A stretch of 44,477 nt of DNA from Candidatus Nomurabacteria bacterium CG1_02_43_90. GTDB taxonomy: Bacteria > Patescibacteriota > Minisyncoccia > Phycocordibacterales > UBA1550. The notes below the pieces were generated by a model. That model saw nothing but the letters and a program-made list of their open reading frames with translations, made no database searches and had not been told where the DNA came from. This document shows, in pieces, positions 1 through 8,377 of the stretch. The position numbers were made by a program, and so were the translations under genes. The stretch lies in assembly GCA_001871765.1 (NCBI GenBank), contig MNVN01000009.1:1-44477 (forward strand). The letters run 5' to 3'. The first letter of the stretch is position 1. Every line of letters starts with the position of its first letter.

Positions 1-300
1 GGTTGTGATAAAACAGCCACATTCTCCGCAACGGAAAAATCCTCTGTACAAAAATGGTTTCAACCCTTTCGAGTGAGGTTTAGATTTCCTCATCATCACT
101 TCCTGAACGGAATCAAAAAGTTTCTTTGTGATAATCGGTTCGTGTTTACCTTCGTGTATTTCGCCGTTATACAACATCAAACCTGTGTAAATGGGATTTT
201 TCAAAAGTTTTTGATAATTCGACACCGCAAGTTCCTTTCCGCTTTTTCGCTTCAATATTGCAATTACTACTTTTAGTAACTTACTACTCCCTGTCTCTCC
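1..300 (-). pseudogene. Serine recombinase (large resolvase family) C-terminal fragment; runs off the window edge and lacks its N-terminus
   Basis: Minus-strand frame open from 300 to 1 reads ...RKSGKELAVSNYQKLLKNPIYTGLMLYNGEIHEGKHEPIITKKLFDSVQEVMMRKSKPHSKGLKPFLYRGFFRCGECGCFITT, typical of the Recombinase domain plus zinc-ribbon (CGECG). In-frame stop TGA at 301-303 and no catalytic N-terminal domain upstream. Confidence 0.75.
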
Positions 301-360
301 TCAGTTTGAAATGATTAGCAGGATCAATGTCACACCACTCGATTATTTTTTGTGGCATTT

Positions 361-587
361 TTGTCGGTACTTTCTAGCCCTTTTATGCTCTTTTGGCCAG
401 AAATTATTGAAGCAATTGCAGGAATTGCTATTTCTGTCGCTCTTGTTCCCCCTGCTGTTTTGGTTGGTATTGGTCTGGCAAATCTTGACGCACATCTTTT
501 TTAGTAAGTAGTATGATATTTTTGATCAATCTTTTCGGAGTCTTTTTTATGTTTGTGGAGCTACTCTTCCTTTCTCGGCATAGATAA
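361..587 (+). pseudogene. DUF389-like membrane protein C-terminal fragment, frameshifted
   Basis: Frame 1 reads LSVLSSPFMLFWPEIIEAIAGIAISVALVPPAVLVGIGLANLDAHLF*, then frame 3 reads MIFLINLFGVFFMFVELLFLSRHR*. The AIAGIAIxVALVPP..VGIGLA pattern resembles DUF389 proteins. Confidence 0.5.
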
Positions 588-588
588 G

Positions 589-1158
589 TTACTTCCCACA
601 CACTCCCTCTGCCCACAAACCTTTTTTCTGCGCCTGTGCCCCTTTTTGTGCTTTTTTAAATTCTGTTTGATAAAGGTAGTGGGTACGATAGGTATATTCG
701 TAACCATACCCCTCAGTGATAATTTCTTCATTCACGAGGGTTCCATCGGCGAGAAAGACATAACGAAGGAGTCTCCCATATTTGTCACGATCACCCTGCG
801 AGGGGTCGGACTCGATGCGTATTTGTTGGTCAGTGAGAAGTGACTTTGTAAAAGTGCTTGCTTCTTTGCCAAAACATTCTACTGGTCGACGCGGGTCAAC
901 AGTTTCGGGAGTATTCACGCCAATCAGGCGTATTTTTTCTTGCACGCCGTTTATTTGCACAACAATAGTATCGCCGTCAACGACACGAACGACAGGAGAG
1001 AGCAATAAGGGAGCGATGCTCGATGGAGAGGGAACGGGCGGGGAGTTTTTTAAGGTGGGCTTCAAAAACTCCCCGCCCACATCGCCCTGAGAAGAAAACC
1101 CTTGCACCACAATTGTCAAAAAAACTATAAGAATTCCGCCAATGAGCCGTTTACGCAT
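589..1158 (-). CDS. Secreted or anchored thermonuclease-like (SNase domain) nuclease
   Basis: N-terminal signal/TM, then VVRVVDGDTIVVQINGVQEKIRLIGVNTPETVDPRRPVECFGKEAS...DKYGRLLRYVFLADGTLVNEEIITEGYG, typical of SNase. Confidence 0.9.
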   Translation of the reverse strand: MRKRLIGGILIVFLTIVVQGFSSQGDVGGEFLKPTLKNSPPVPSPSSIAPLLLSPVVRVVDGDTIVVQINGVQEKIRLIGVNTPETVDPRRPVECFGKEASTFTKSLLTDQQIRIESDPSQGDRDKYGRLLRYVFLADGTLVNEEIITEGYGYEYTYRTHYLYQTEFKKAQKGAQAQKKGLWAEGVCGK

Positions 1159-1193
1159 ATCACTCAGTATACCGCATTCACTTCCTTCTTGTT

Positions 1194-1224
1194 ATCAGCT
1201 TGGAAACCCGGTTTCCAAGCTGAT
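1194..1224. repeat. 31-bp palindrome between divergent genes
   Basis: atcagcttggaaacc-c-ggtttccaagctgat: 15-bp perfect arms around one central base. Confidence 0.9.
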
Positions 1225-1280
1225 TCGCTGTTTGTTCCAAAATTTGCAAAAAATCAGCCTATCTGGTAAAGTTACTCATT

Positions 1281-1490
1281 ATGAAGAAAGAAATCCACCC
1301 CGTGTACCATGGTCAGTCAAAGGTTGTTTGTTCTTGCGGTGACAAATTCACCGTTGGTTCAGTTCTTCCTGAAATTAATGTTGAGGTCTGTAGTTCATGC
1401 CACCCATTTTTTACCGGAGAGGAAAAAACTCTTGACCAAGGCGGACGCGTAGAACGCTTCAAAAAGCGTCAGGCAGCTACTAAAAAATAG
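1281..1490 (+). CDS. rpmE: 50S ribosomal protein L31
   Basis: [27 protein letters not shown]...[15 protein letters not shown]; zinc-type Cys pairs and typical L31 motifs. Confidence 0.95.
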   Translation: MKKEIHPVYHGQSKVVCSCGDKFTVGSVLPEINVEVCSSCHPFFTGEEKTLDQGGRVERFKKRQAATKK

Positions 1491-1556
1491 CGCCCCAAAG
1501 GAGAAAACTCGTTGATTTGTTCTGCGAGTTTTCTTTTTGCATGATAATATATTCTT

Positions 1557-2525
1557 ATGGACCTCGAAGCTTTTAAATCAAACCACAAGACAAAATATCT
1601 CGCCGATGAATATGAGCGTCTTTTGGGTGAACGGACAACCGTGGAAGCGATGATCGCAAGTGATTCTTCTATGGCAGAACTTGGGGGTGAAGAGGTGGCA
1701 ACCTTGCGGGGCCAAATTGAGGCCATCCAGAAGCAGATGACAGAGATTATCCAAGGCGACAAAGAGGAAGAAGAAAAACCAAAAGAGATTATTCTCGAAG
1801 TACGTGCTGGTGCAGGAGGGGAAGAGGCGGCTATTTTTGCGCAAGACCTTGCGCTCATGTACGAATACTTTGCGGAAAAGAAAGGCTGGGGTTTTACAAA
1901 ACTTGATGAATCTCAAAGTGAAATGGGTGGTTATAAAGAAGCGTCGTTTGAAATTAGAAGTAAGTATGCTTATGACTTGCTTCGTTTCGAAACAGGAGTG
2001 CACCGTGTGCAGCGAATTCCTGCAACGGAAAAAGCGGGTCGCATCCACACCTCTACGGCGTCAGTTGTTGTACTCCCTATTTTCCCCGTAAAACATTTTG
2101 AAATAAATCCTGCTGATATTGAAATGGAATTTTCTCGTTCAGGGGGTGCGGGTGGTCAAAATGTGAACAAGGTGGAAACGGCAGTACGTATCATTCACAA
2201 ACCAACAGGGCTTGCGGTGCGTTGTACGAGCGAACGCAGTCAGGTGAAAAATCGTGAAAAGGCGATGTCGATGCTCATGGCGAAACTCGAGGATATCGAC
2301 CGCGCAAAAAAAGAAAGTGATGTTTCAGCAGACCGCAAAGGACAGATTGGTACGGGCGACCGATCAGAGAAAATTCGTACGTACAACATCCTTCAAGACC
2401 GTATCACCGACCACCGCATCAAGCAATCGTGGAGTAATGTAGAAAAGATTTTTGCAGGGAATATCGAGCCAATTTTGGAGGCATGTGCAAAAGGGACTGT
2501 GGGGGATGCAGACGATGGGGAGTAA
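1557..2525 (+). CDS. prfA: Peptide chain release factor 1
   Basis: GGQ motif ([20 protein letters not shown]) and RF1-type PAT region ([23 protein letters not shown]). Confidence 0.93.
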   Translation: MDLEAFKSNHKTKYLADEYERLLGERTTVEAMIASDSSMAELGGEEVATLRGQIEAIQKQMTEIIQGDKEEEEKPKEIILEVRAGAGGEEAAIFAQDLALMYEYFAEKKGWGFTKLDESQSEMGGYKEASFEIRSKYAYDLLRFETGVHRVQRIPATEKAGRIHTSTASVVVLPIFPVKHFEINPADIEMEFSRSGGAGGQNVNKVETAVRIIHKPTGLAVRCTSERSQVKNREKAMSMLMAKLEDIDRAKKESDVSADRKGQIGTGDRSEKIRTYNILQDRITDHRIKQSWSNVEKIFAGNIEPILEACAKGTVGDADDGE

Positions 2526-2676
2526 GAGAATATAAGCCTTTTGGGTCACTTCAACCTTGCATTTTGGGTGGCTATCTGGTAGTATAACGACTTGTAGACA
2601 GGGAATAAGAAGGTAAGGCTATGAGTGTCTTCTTTCCCCTTTTAAATAATTAAAACCTAGCCAACCTAAAATCATA

Positions 2677-3399
2677 ATGACAAAAACAGTAGACAATCAC
2701 GAACTTATAACCGAAATGTTCACCGCAGGGGCACATTTCGGCTATTCACGTTCACGACGACATCCTTCCGTAAAGCCTTTTATCTTTGGTACAAAGAATG
2801 GGGTTGAGATCATGGATCTCGAAAAGACTATCATTGAGCTTGAAAACGCAAAGGAATTTGTAAGAACACTCGCAAAGGGTGGTAAGCAGATTCTTTTTGT
2901 GGGAACGAAAAACGAAGCAAAAAAAGCAATGGAGGATGGCGCAATGTCTGTTGACATGCCGTTTGTTGTAGAGCGTTGGGTTGGTGGCGTGCTCACGAAT
3001 TTCTCTGAAATTAAAAAACGTATCGCACTCCTTGAGGACTTGCGCGACAAGCGCGAGAAGGGAGAACTTGCAATCTATACTAAAAAAGAAAGACTCCTTA
3101 TCGATAAAGACGTTGAACGTCTCGAGCGAAATTTTGCCGGCGTTGTTTCGATGAAAGATATGCCCGTTGCAATGTTCGTTATTGATCCTCGCAAGGAATC
3201 AATTGCCGTGAAGGAGGCGCAGTATCTCGGCATCCCTATTATTGCACTCGCAAGTTCTGATTGTAATTTGAAGGAAGTCCAGTTTGCAATTCCAGGAAAC
3301 GATTCTTCTGTATCAAGTATTACCTTCTTTGTTTCTCAAATTGCGCAGGCTTTTAAAGAGGGAAGAAACAGCCAACAGTCAGCAATTGCTAACTCATAG
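2677..3399 (+). CDS. rpsB: 30S ribosomal protein S2
   Basis: LITEMFTAGAHFGYSRSRRHPSVKPFIFGTKNGVEIMDLEKT...RWVGGVLTNFSEIKKRI. Confidence 0.96.
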   Translation: MTKTVDNHELITEMFTAGAHFGYSRSRRHPSVKPFIFGTKNGVEIMDLEKTIIELENAKEFVRTLAKGGKQILFVGTKNEAKKAMEDGAMSVDMPFVVERWVGGVLTNFSEIKKRIALLEDLRDKREKGELAIYTKKERLLIDKDVERLERNFAGVVSMKDMPVAMFVIDPRKESIAVKEAQYLGIPIIALASSDCNLKEVQFAIPGNDSSVSSITFFVSQIAQAFKEGRNSQQSAIANS

Positions 3400-3476
3400 T
3401 TTCTGCGCCTTACGTGCTAGATAAATTGCTGAGAATTTATTGAAATTAGGAGCTTTATAAAATTCAACTTACTTTT

Positions 3477-4067
3477 ATGATTACCACTGAACAAATCAAA
3501 GAATTGCGGGACCTTACAGGAGTTTCTGTTATGCAATGCAAGAAAGCTCTTGAGGAGGCAGAAGGAGACAAAGAAAAAGCCCTCCTCATTCTCCGTAAAA
3601 AGAGTAGCGATATTGCCCTTAAAAAAGGTGACCGTGAGCTTGGAGCAGGGGTAGTACAGTCGTACATTCACAGCAATAAAACAGTGGGGACACTTATAGA
3701 ACTTTCGTGTGAGACAGATTTTGTGGCACGTAACGAAGAATTTGTTACGCTTGCACGTGATATTGCGATGCATATTACCGCTACTAACCCAGAGTACACC
3801 GACGAGACAGAGATTACCGAGGAGGTGCGCGCAAAGGTTATTGAAATGTTTAAGAAAGAAGTTGATGAGTCAGGGAAACCTGCTGACATCCAGGAAAAGA
3901 TGATGGAAGGAAAGCTTTCTGCATACTTTGCAGAGCGAACTCTTCTTGCACAGCCTTTTGTGAAGAATCCGGACCTTACCATAAAGGGTCTTATTGATGG
4001 AGGTGTACAAAAGTTTGGTGAGAAGATTGCTGTTTCTCGTTTTGTTCGATTTACCATTGCGAAATAA
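3477..4067 (+). CDS. tsf: Elongation factor Ts
   Basis: ITTEQIKELRDLTGVSVMQCKKALEEAEGDKEKALLILRKK...IELSCETDFVARNEEF; downstream of rpsB. Confidence 0.96.
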   Translation: MITTEQIKELRDLTGVSVMQCKKALEEAEGDKEKALLILRKKSSDIALKKGDRELGAGVVQSYIHSNKTVGTLIELSCETDFVARNEEFVTLARDIAMHITATNPEYTDETEITEEVRAKVIEMFKKEVDESGKPADIQEKMMEGKLSAYFAERTLLAQPFVKNPDLTIKGLIDGGVQKFGEKIAVSRFVRFTIAK

Positions 4068-4124
4068 AAAAACACGGTAACTATAGAACAAGCGCGAAAT
4101 TTGATTATCGTGTATCATATTTCT

Positions 4125-4532
4125 ATGACTGTTATTATCACATTATTTTATCTCTCACTCGCTACCATCGTTGGAATGGTGGTATGGAAGTTGATATATC
4201 TTCGTGAGTTCAAACTTTCGCTTATTGAGGGTATCGAAAAAGACCTTCACGGTAAGCTCTATGAGTCGATACATGCTCTTTGGCACGTACTCCGTGTAAA
4301 ATATCTTACGCGTGGGTACGCTCTCCTTATGGCGCTTTTTTATACGATTGCGCATGAGGTTCTACGACGGACCCTTATCCTTGGGCAGAAGGTTAAAACC
4401 CGCCATTTAAAGCTATTTAACATGGTCAAAGGGAAGGGGGTAATCCGTAAAAAAGGTTCTGTTTCGTTTTTTCTGCAAGATGTGGCAGAATACAAAGAGT
4501 CGCTGAAATCAGAGACAGAAAGCATAAAGTAA
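4125..4532 (+). CDS. Hypothetical protein with N-terminal transmembrane helix
   Basis: Co-directional ORF; MTVIITLFYLSLATIVGMVVWKLIYL... hydrophobic N-terminus then basic region. Confidence 0.6.
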   Translation: MTVIITLFYLSLATIVGMVVWKLIYLREFKLSLIEGIEKDLHGKLYESIHALWHVLRVKYLTRGYALLMALFYTIAHEVLRRTLILGQKVKTRHLKLFNMVKGKGVIRKKGSVSFFLQDVAEYKESLKSETESIK

Positions 4533-4584
4533 AATAGTATGCCAGAATAGCTCAATCAGCAGATTGACCCCGGGCCAGTTGGTA

Positions 4585-4620
4585 CCCGCCCGAACGACTG
4601 GGGTCGTCTAGTCGGGCGGG
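4585..4620. repeat. GC-rich hairpin within a tRNA-like relic
   Basis: cccgcccga-acgac-tggg-gtcgt-ctag-tcgggcggg: 14 bp stem with a CTAG bulge. Confidence 0.8.
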
Positions 4621-4697
4621 GAGCAATCGTTTTACAAAACCGTTGTAGAAAAAGAATGGAGCGTGTATAACAAAGTAGAGTTTGAAGTAAATAATGT

Positions 4698-4773
4698 GCC
4701 GCCTTAGCTCAGTTGGTAGAGCAACGGTTTTGTAAACCGTAGGTCCCCGGTTCGAATCTGGGAGGCGGCTCCA
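4698..4773 (+). tRNA. tRNA-Thr (anticodon TGT), CCA encoded
   Basis: GCCGCCT-TA-GCTCAGTTGGTAGAGC-A-ACGGTTTTGTAAACCGT-AGGTC-CCCGGTTCGAATCTGGG-AGGCGGC-T-CCA; all stems pair, loop TTTGTAA gives anticodon TGT. Confidence 0.95.
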
Positions 4774-4780
4774 AAAATAA

Positions 4781-4827
4781 AAAAAGTGGGGTGGTTCCGC
4801 GAAGCGAAACCACCCCACTTTTTTTTC
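4781..4827 (+). terminator. Rho-independent terminator downstream of tRNA-Thr
   Basis: aagtggggtggtt...aaccaccccactt followed by a T run. Confidence 0.85.
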
Positions 4828-4847
4828 AGTCCTATTTCGTGTACTAT

Positions 4848-5639
4848 ATGGATATTATGGAAGTAAACAAAGGGCACCTACACCCCATCACTATTTTAAC
4901 TGATAGGATTGCTCAGATTTTTACTGATATGGGCTTTGACGTTGCAGACGGTCCAGAGATGGAAACGGAATGGAATAACTTTGATGCTTTGAATGTGCCG
5001 CGCAACCACCCCTCGCGTGATATGCAGGACACATTTTGGCTAAAAAAAGAAAAAGAACAAGACCGCCTTGGTCGCCCTATGGGGTTCGTGCTCCGCACAC
5101 ACACCTCCTCGATACAGATTCGTGAAATGGAGAAATGGGCACACCTTACGGACGAAGATAAGAAAGCACAACCACTTGCACTTATTGTTCCCGGTAAGGT
5201 ATTTCGCAATGAAGCAACAGACGCCACACACGAAGCGCAATTTCATCAAGTCGAAGGATTGCTCGTAGGAGAAGGAGTGTCTCTCGCAAACTTGAAAGCA
5301 GTTCTTGAGGCATTCTTCTCAAAACTCTTTGAAAGAGATACGACGATTCGGATGCGCTCCTCGTTTTTCCCTTTTGTTGAACCAGGTGTTGAATTTGATA
5401 TGCAATGTTTTAAATGTGGAGGCACTGGCTGCAATGTGTGCAAGCAGACAGGGTGGATTGAGATTGGCGGAGCAGGCATGGTACATCCCAACGTGCTTAA
5501 TAATTGCGGGATCAATAATCGCAACTATCAAGGGTTTGCCTTTGGGTGCGGTATGGATCGCCTAGCCATGCTCAAATGGGGAATTGATGATATTCGCTTT
5601 TTGTATAATGGCGACTTGCGTGTCGTGTCACAATTTTAA
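4848..5639 (+). CDS. pheS: Phenylalanine--tRNA ligase alpha subunit
   Basis: HPITILTDRIAQIFTDMGFDVADGPEMETEWNNFDALNVPRNHPSRDMQDTFWL...FGCGMDRLAMLKWGIDDIRFLYNGDLRVVSQF. Start trimmed from 4791 because 4791-4820 is a terminator. Confidence 0.95.
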   Translation: MDIMEVNKGHLHPITILTDRIAQIFTDMGFDVADGPEMETEWNNFDALNVPRNHPSRDMQDTFWLKKEKEQDRLGRPMGFVLRTHTSSIQIREMEKWAHLTDEDKKAQPLALIVPGKVFRNEATDATHEAQFHQVEGLLVGEGVSLANLKAVLEAFFSKLFERDTTIRMRSSFFPFVEPGVEFDMQCFKCGGTGCNVCKQTGWIEIGGAGMVHPNVLNNCGINNRNYQGFAFGCGMDRLAMLKWGIDDIRFLYNGDLRVVSQF

Positions 5640-5641
5640 TT

Positions 5642-7978
5642 ATGAAATTTTCCTACCGCTGGTTACAAGATCATATCGTTGAAAAGCTTCCTCCTGTTGA
5701 ACAGGTTGAGGATGTTTTGTCGCGTAAGTCACTTGAGGTTGAAGATATTGCGGGTGATACGTTGGAAGTAAAAGTTCTTCCTCATCGTCAACACGATATT
5801 TTGTCACACCGTGGGCTTGCGCGTGAGCTTGCAACACTTTTTGGGTTTACGAATAAAACGAGTAAAGCCCCTGAAATCCCCGCAGATACAAGTGTCAGAG
5901 TTCCTGAGGTCGTGATAGAAGATTCGAAACGATGCTTTCGTTATTTGGCCGTTCGCGTGGACAATGTTACGGTTGCGGGTTCACCAACATGGCTGAGAGA
6001 AAAACTTGAGTCTGTGGAGCAACGTTCAATCAACAACGTGGTCGATATTACGAACTTTATTATGAATGATATGGGGCAACCGATGCATGCGTTTGATGCG
6101 GATAAGGTTGTAGGGAAAATATCAGTGCGGATAGCACGCGCCGGGGAAACAATGACGACACTCGATGACCGTGCGCTTACACTACAGGGGACGGAAACGG
6201 TTATTGCCGACGATGAGAGTGTTCTTGCACTTGCGGGGGTGAAGGGAGGAAAAAAGGCTATTGTGGATGAACGCACGACCTCAATTATTTTTGAATCAGC
6301 AAACTTTGACCCAACGATTACGCGGAAAACCAGTGATCTTCATAACATCCGAACTGATTCTTCTAAGAGATACGAAGCAGGAATGACCTCAGAATTTGCA
6401 CAAGAGGGTATTCTCCGTGCGATAGAACTTATTCGCGGAGTAGTGCCTGAGTGTCGGGTGAGTGCGATCGTGGACCTCTATCCACGCAAAGAAGTTCACT
6501 ATAAAACAGGGGTCTCTCTCGCAGAGGTCAACAGTCTTCTTGGTAGTTCGTACAGCACAAAAGATATTGAGGAAACCCTCTCCTCTCTTCATTTTGTTTT
6601 TGAAAAAATAGACCCACAAGAAAAAATTAAAACTCTTGTTGAAAAAGTCGTTGGGGTTCCGTATAAAAGTGGGGCGAGTGTTCTCTATGATGGGGGCAGT
6701 GCTTTTGACTGCTCATCGCTCGTTGCATGGCTGTATAAAGAGGCAGGTATTGGCGTGCCCCGTATTTCTGTTGATCAGTATGTATTTGTGCATAGGATAG
6801 AAAAAGACGAGCTTCGTTTTGGCGATATTATTTTTGCTAATACGGGTGAGGGTAATTTTTATACAGAGTCTGTTGATTATCTTCCCCTGAGCAAGGTCCC
6901 TGAAGGCGTTGACCATGTGGCAATGTATCTAGGGAATGAGAATGTTCTTCATGCAACAAAAGTAGCGGGCGATGTTGTTGCTGATTCCCTTGATGAATTT
7001 TCAAAGACGCGAAAGATTGTTGGGTATGGAAGAGTAGTGAACAACCTTTCCGAAGAGCGTTTTATGGTAACGGTTCCTTTTGAACGCCTCGATATTCGCA
7101 TCAAAGAAGATTTGATTGAGGAGGTTGGGCGCGTGATGGGGTACGACACTATCCGGGCTGTGCTCCCTCAACTTTCACCAAAAGGTCTTCCTCATAAGCG
7201 ACTTTTTTATGAAAATAAAATTAAAAAGGTTTTGCTGGGGAAAGGATTTTCTGAAATTTATACATACACCTTTGGAGATAAAGGGGAAGTTGCCATCGTA
7301 AAAGGCCTGGCTCTCGACAAAGAAAAACTCCGCACGAATTTGGGTGACGGAGTTCTTGGAGCACTTCAGATGAATTTGCGTAATGCCCCACTTCTCGGCG
7401 TTAGTACTGTGAAGGTTTTTGAATTTGGTAATGTATTTACGCACGACAAAGAGTGGAGGAGTTTTTCACTCGGCATCGATGATGGCAAAAAGAAAAGCAA
7501 TTTTGTTGCCGAAGTAGATGCACTCCTCACTGTTATCAAAGATGAACTTCGTGGCGAAAACGTTCCCTTCACCGCACTGTCTACAAAGCCGTATGTTATC
7601 GAGGTTGATTTTGATAAATATATCGAGTCGCTACCGCAGCCTGTTTCCTACGAGAATCTTGTCGAAGGTCAAATAGATCTTGTTTACAAGTCATTTTCCA
7701 TATACCCATTTATGCTTCGTGATATTGCGATGTGGGCGACGGAGGGGATTACTCAGGAAGATATTCTCGCTATTATTCGCACGGAAGGTGGAACGCTCCT
7801 TGTACGCGCCAACCTCTTTGATGTATTTACCAAGGAAGTCGAGGGTGTTTCAAAAACATCATACGCATTTAATCTCGTATTTTTGTCACACGAACGCACA
7901 CTTTCGGATGATGAGATAAATGAAGTGATGGCACGTATCACAAAAGCACTTTCTGTAAAAGGACTTGAGGTGCGGTAA
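5642..7978 (+). CDS. pheT: Phenylalanine--tRNA ligase beta subunit with an NlpC/P60 domain inserted in B5
   Basis: B3/4 (EQRSINNVVDITNFIMNDMGQPMHAFDADK), split B5 (VSLAEVNSLLGSSYSTKDIEETLSSLHFVF ... RFMVTVPFERLDIRIKEDLIEEVGRVMGYDTI), C-terminal FDX-ACB-like region. Residues about 324-470 carry NlpC/P60 motifs FDCSSLVAWLYKEAGIGVPRIS, DHVAMYLGNENVLHATK. Confidence 0.93.
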   Translation: MKFSYRWLQDHIVEKLPPVEQVEDVLSRKSLEVEDIAGDTLEVKVLPHRQHDILSHRGLARELATLFGFTNKTSKAPEIPADTSVRVPEVVIEDSKRCFRYLAVRVDNVTVAGSPTWLREKLESVEQRSINNVVDITNFIMNDMGQPMHAFDADKVVGKISVRIARAGETMTTLDDRALTLQGTETVIADDESVLALAGVKGGKKAIVDERTTSIIFESANFDPTITRKTSDLHNIRTDSSKRYEAGMTSEFAQEGILRAIELIRGVVPECRVSAIVDLYPRKEVHYKTGVSLAEVNSLLGSSYSTKDIEETLSSLHFVFEKIDPQEKIKTLVEKVVGVPYKSGASVLYDGGSAFDCSSLVAWLYKEAGIGVPRISVDQYVFVHRIEKDELRFGDIIFANTGEGNFYTESVDYLPLSKVPEGVDHVAMYLGNENVLHATKVAGDVVADSLDEFSKTRKIVGYGRVVNNLSEERFMVTVPFERLDIRIKEDLIEEVGRVMGYDTIRAVLPQLSPKGLPHKRLFYENKIKKVLLGKGFSEIYTYTFGDKGEVAIVKGLALDKEKLRTNLGDGVLGALQMNLRNAPLLGVSTVKVFEFGNVFTHDKEWRSFSLGIDDGKKKSNFVAEVDALLTVIKDELRGENVPFTALSTKPYVIEVDFDKYIESLPQPVSYENLVEGQIDLVYKSFSIYPFMLRDIAMWATEGITQEDILAIIRTEGGTLLVRANLFDVFTKEVEGVSKTSYAFNLVFLSHERTLSDDEINEVMARITKALSVKGLEVR

Positions 7979-7995
7979 AGGAAATACCCTCTAAA

Positions 7996-8029
7996 TAACA
8001 CCGACCGACGCAGAGCGCCGGTCGGTGTG
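7996..8029. terminator. Stem-loop terminator between convergent ORFs
   Basis: acaccgaccg...cggtcggtgt after the pheT stop. Confidence 0.6.
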
Positions 8030-8034
8030 TTGTC

Positions 8035-8286
8035 TTATCTCCAAAGTCTTCTGATCTCGAGTAATATGTGGTGATATTCCGATGCATAGTCTTCACCAAA
8101 AAGAACGTGACTAGAAGGTACTCTTGCGTCCTGGAGCTTTTCTTTGAGCGCATCGCGCGGATTCTTTCCAGGAAAGAATCCGCGCTCGATAATTACAACC
8201 GTTTCTCCGTTATTACTGTTTTTTATTTGAGAGAGCACCTTTGCTTCGGATGTTATTCGGATCCTGTGTCCAAAATATTCACGCAA
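8035..8286 (-). CDS. Hypothetical protein
   Basis: 83-aa ORF with TTG start, no recognisable domain. Confidence 0.35.
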   Translation of the reverse strand: MREYFGHRIRITSEAKVLSQIKNSNNGETVVIIERGFFPGKNPRDALKEKLQDARVPSSHVLFGEDYASEYHHILLEIRRLWR

Positions 8287-8377
8287 TGAGTTGTCGTAGA
8301 TTACGTTCTAGAGAGTACTACTAAATTCTGGAATATACAAGAGTTCGTAGTATAATACAGAGACATTAAAAATATTT

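Noticed and set aside
73-511. Plus-strand ORFs 73-276 and 311-511
   Set aside because: They lie antisense to the recombinase fragment or in the wrong frame relative to the DUF389-like fragment; Phe/Leu-rich spurious translations.
4552-4818. 88-aa minus ORF containing SRLPDSNRGPTVYKTVALPTELRR
   Set aside because: This is the classic spurious translation of the antisense strand of a tRNA gene (tRNA-Thr here).
6611-7051. Idea that the PheT insertion is an assembly chimera
   Set aside because: The frame is continuous with no stops, B5 sequence resumes cleanly after the insert, and codon style looks uniform. Read mapping is still needed to exclude it fully.
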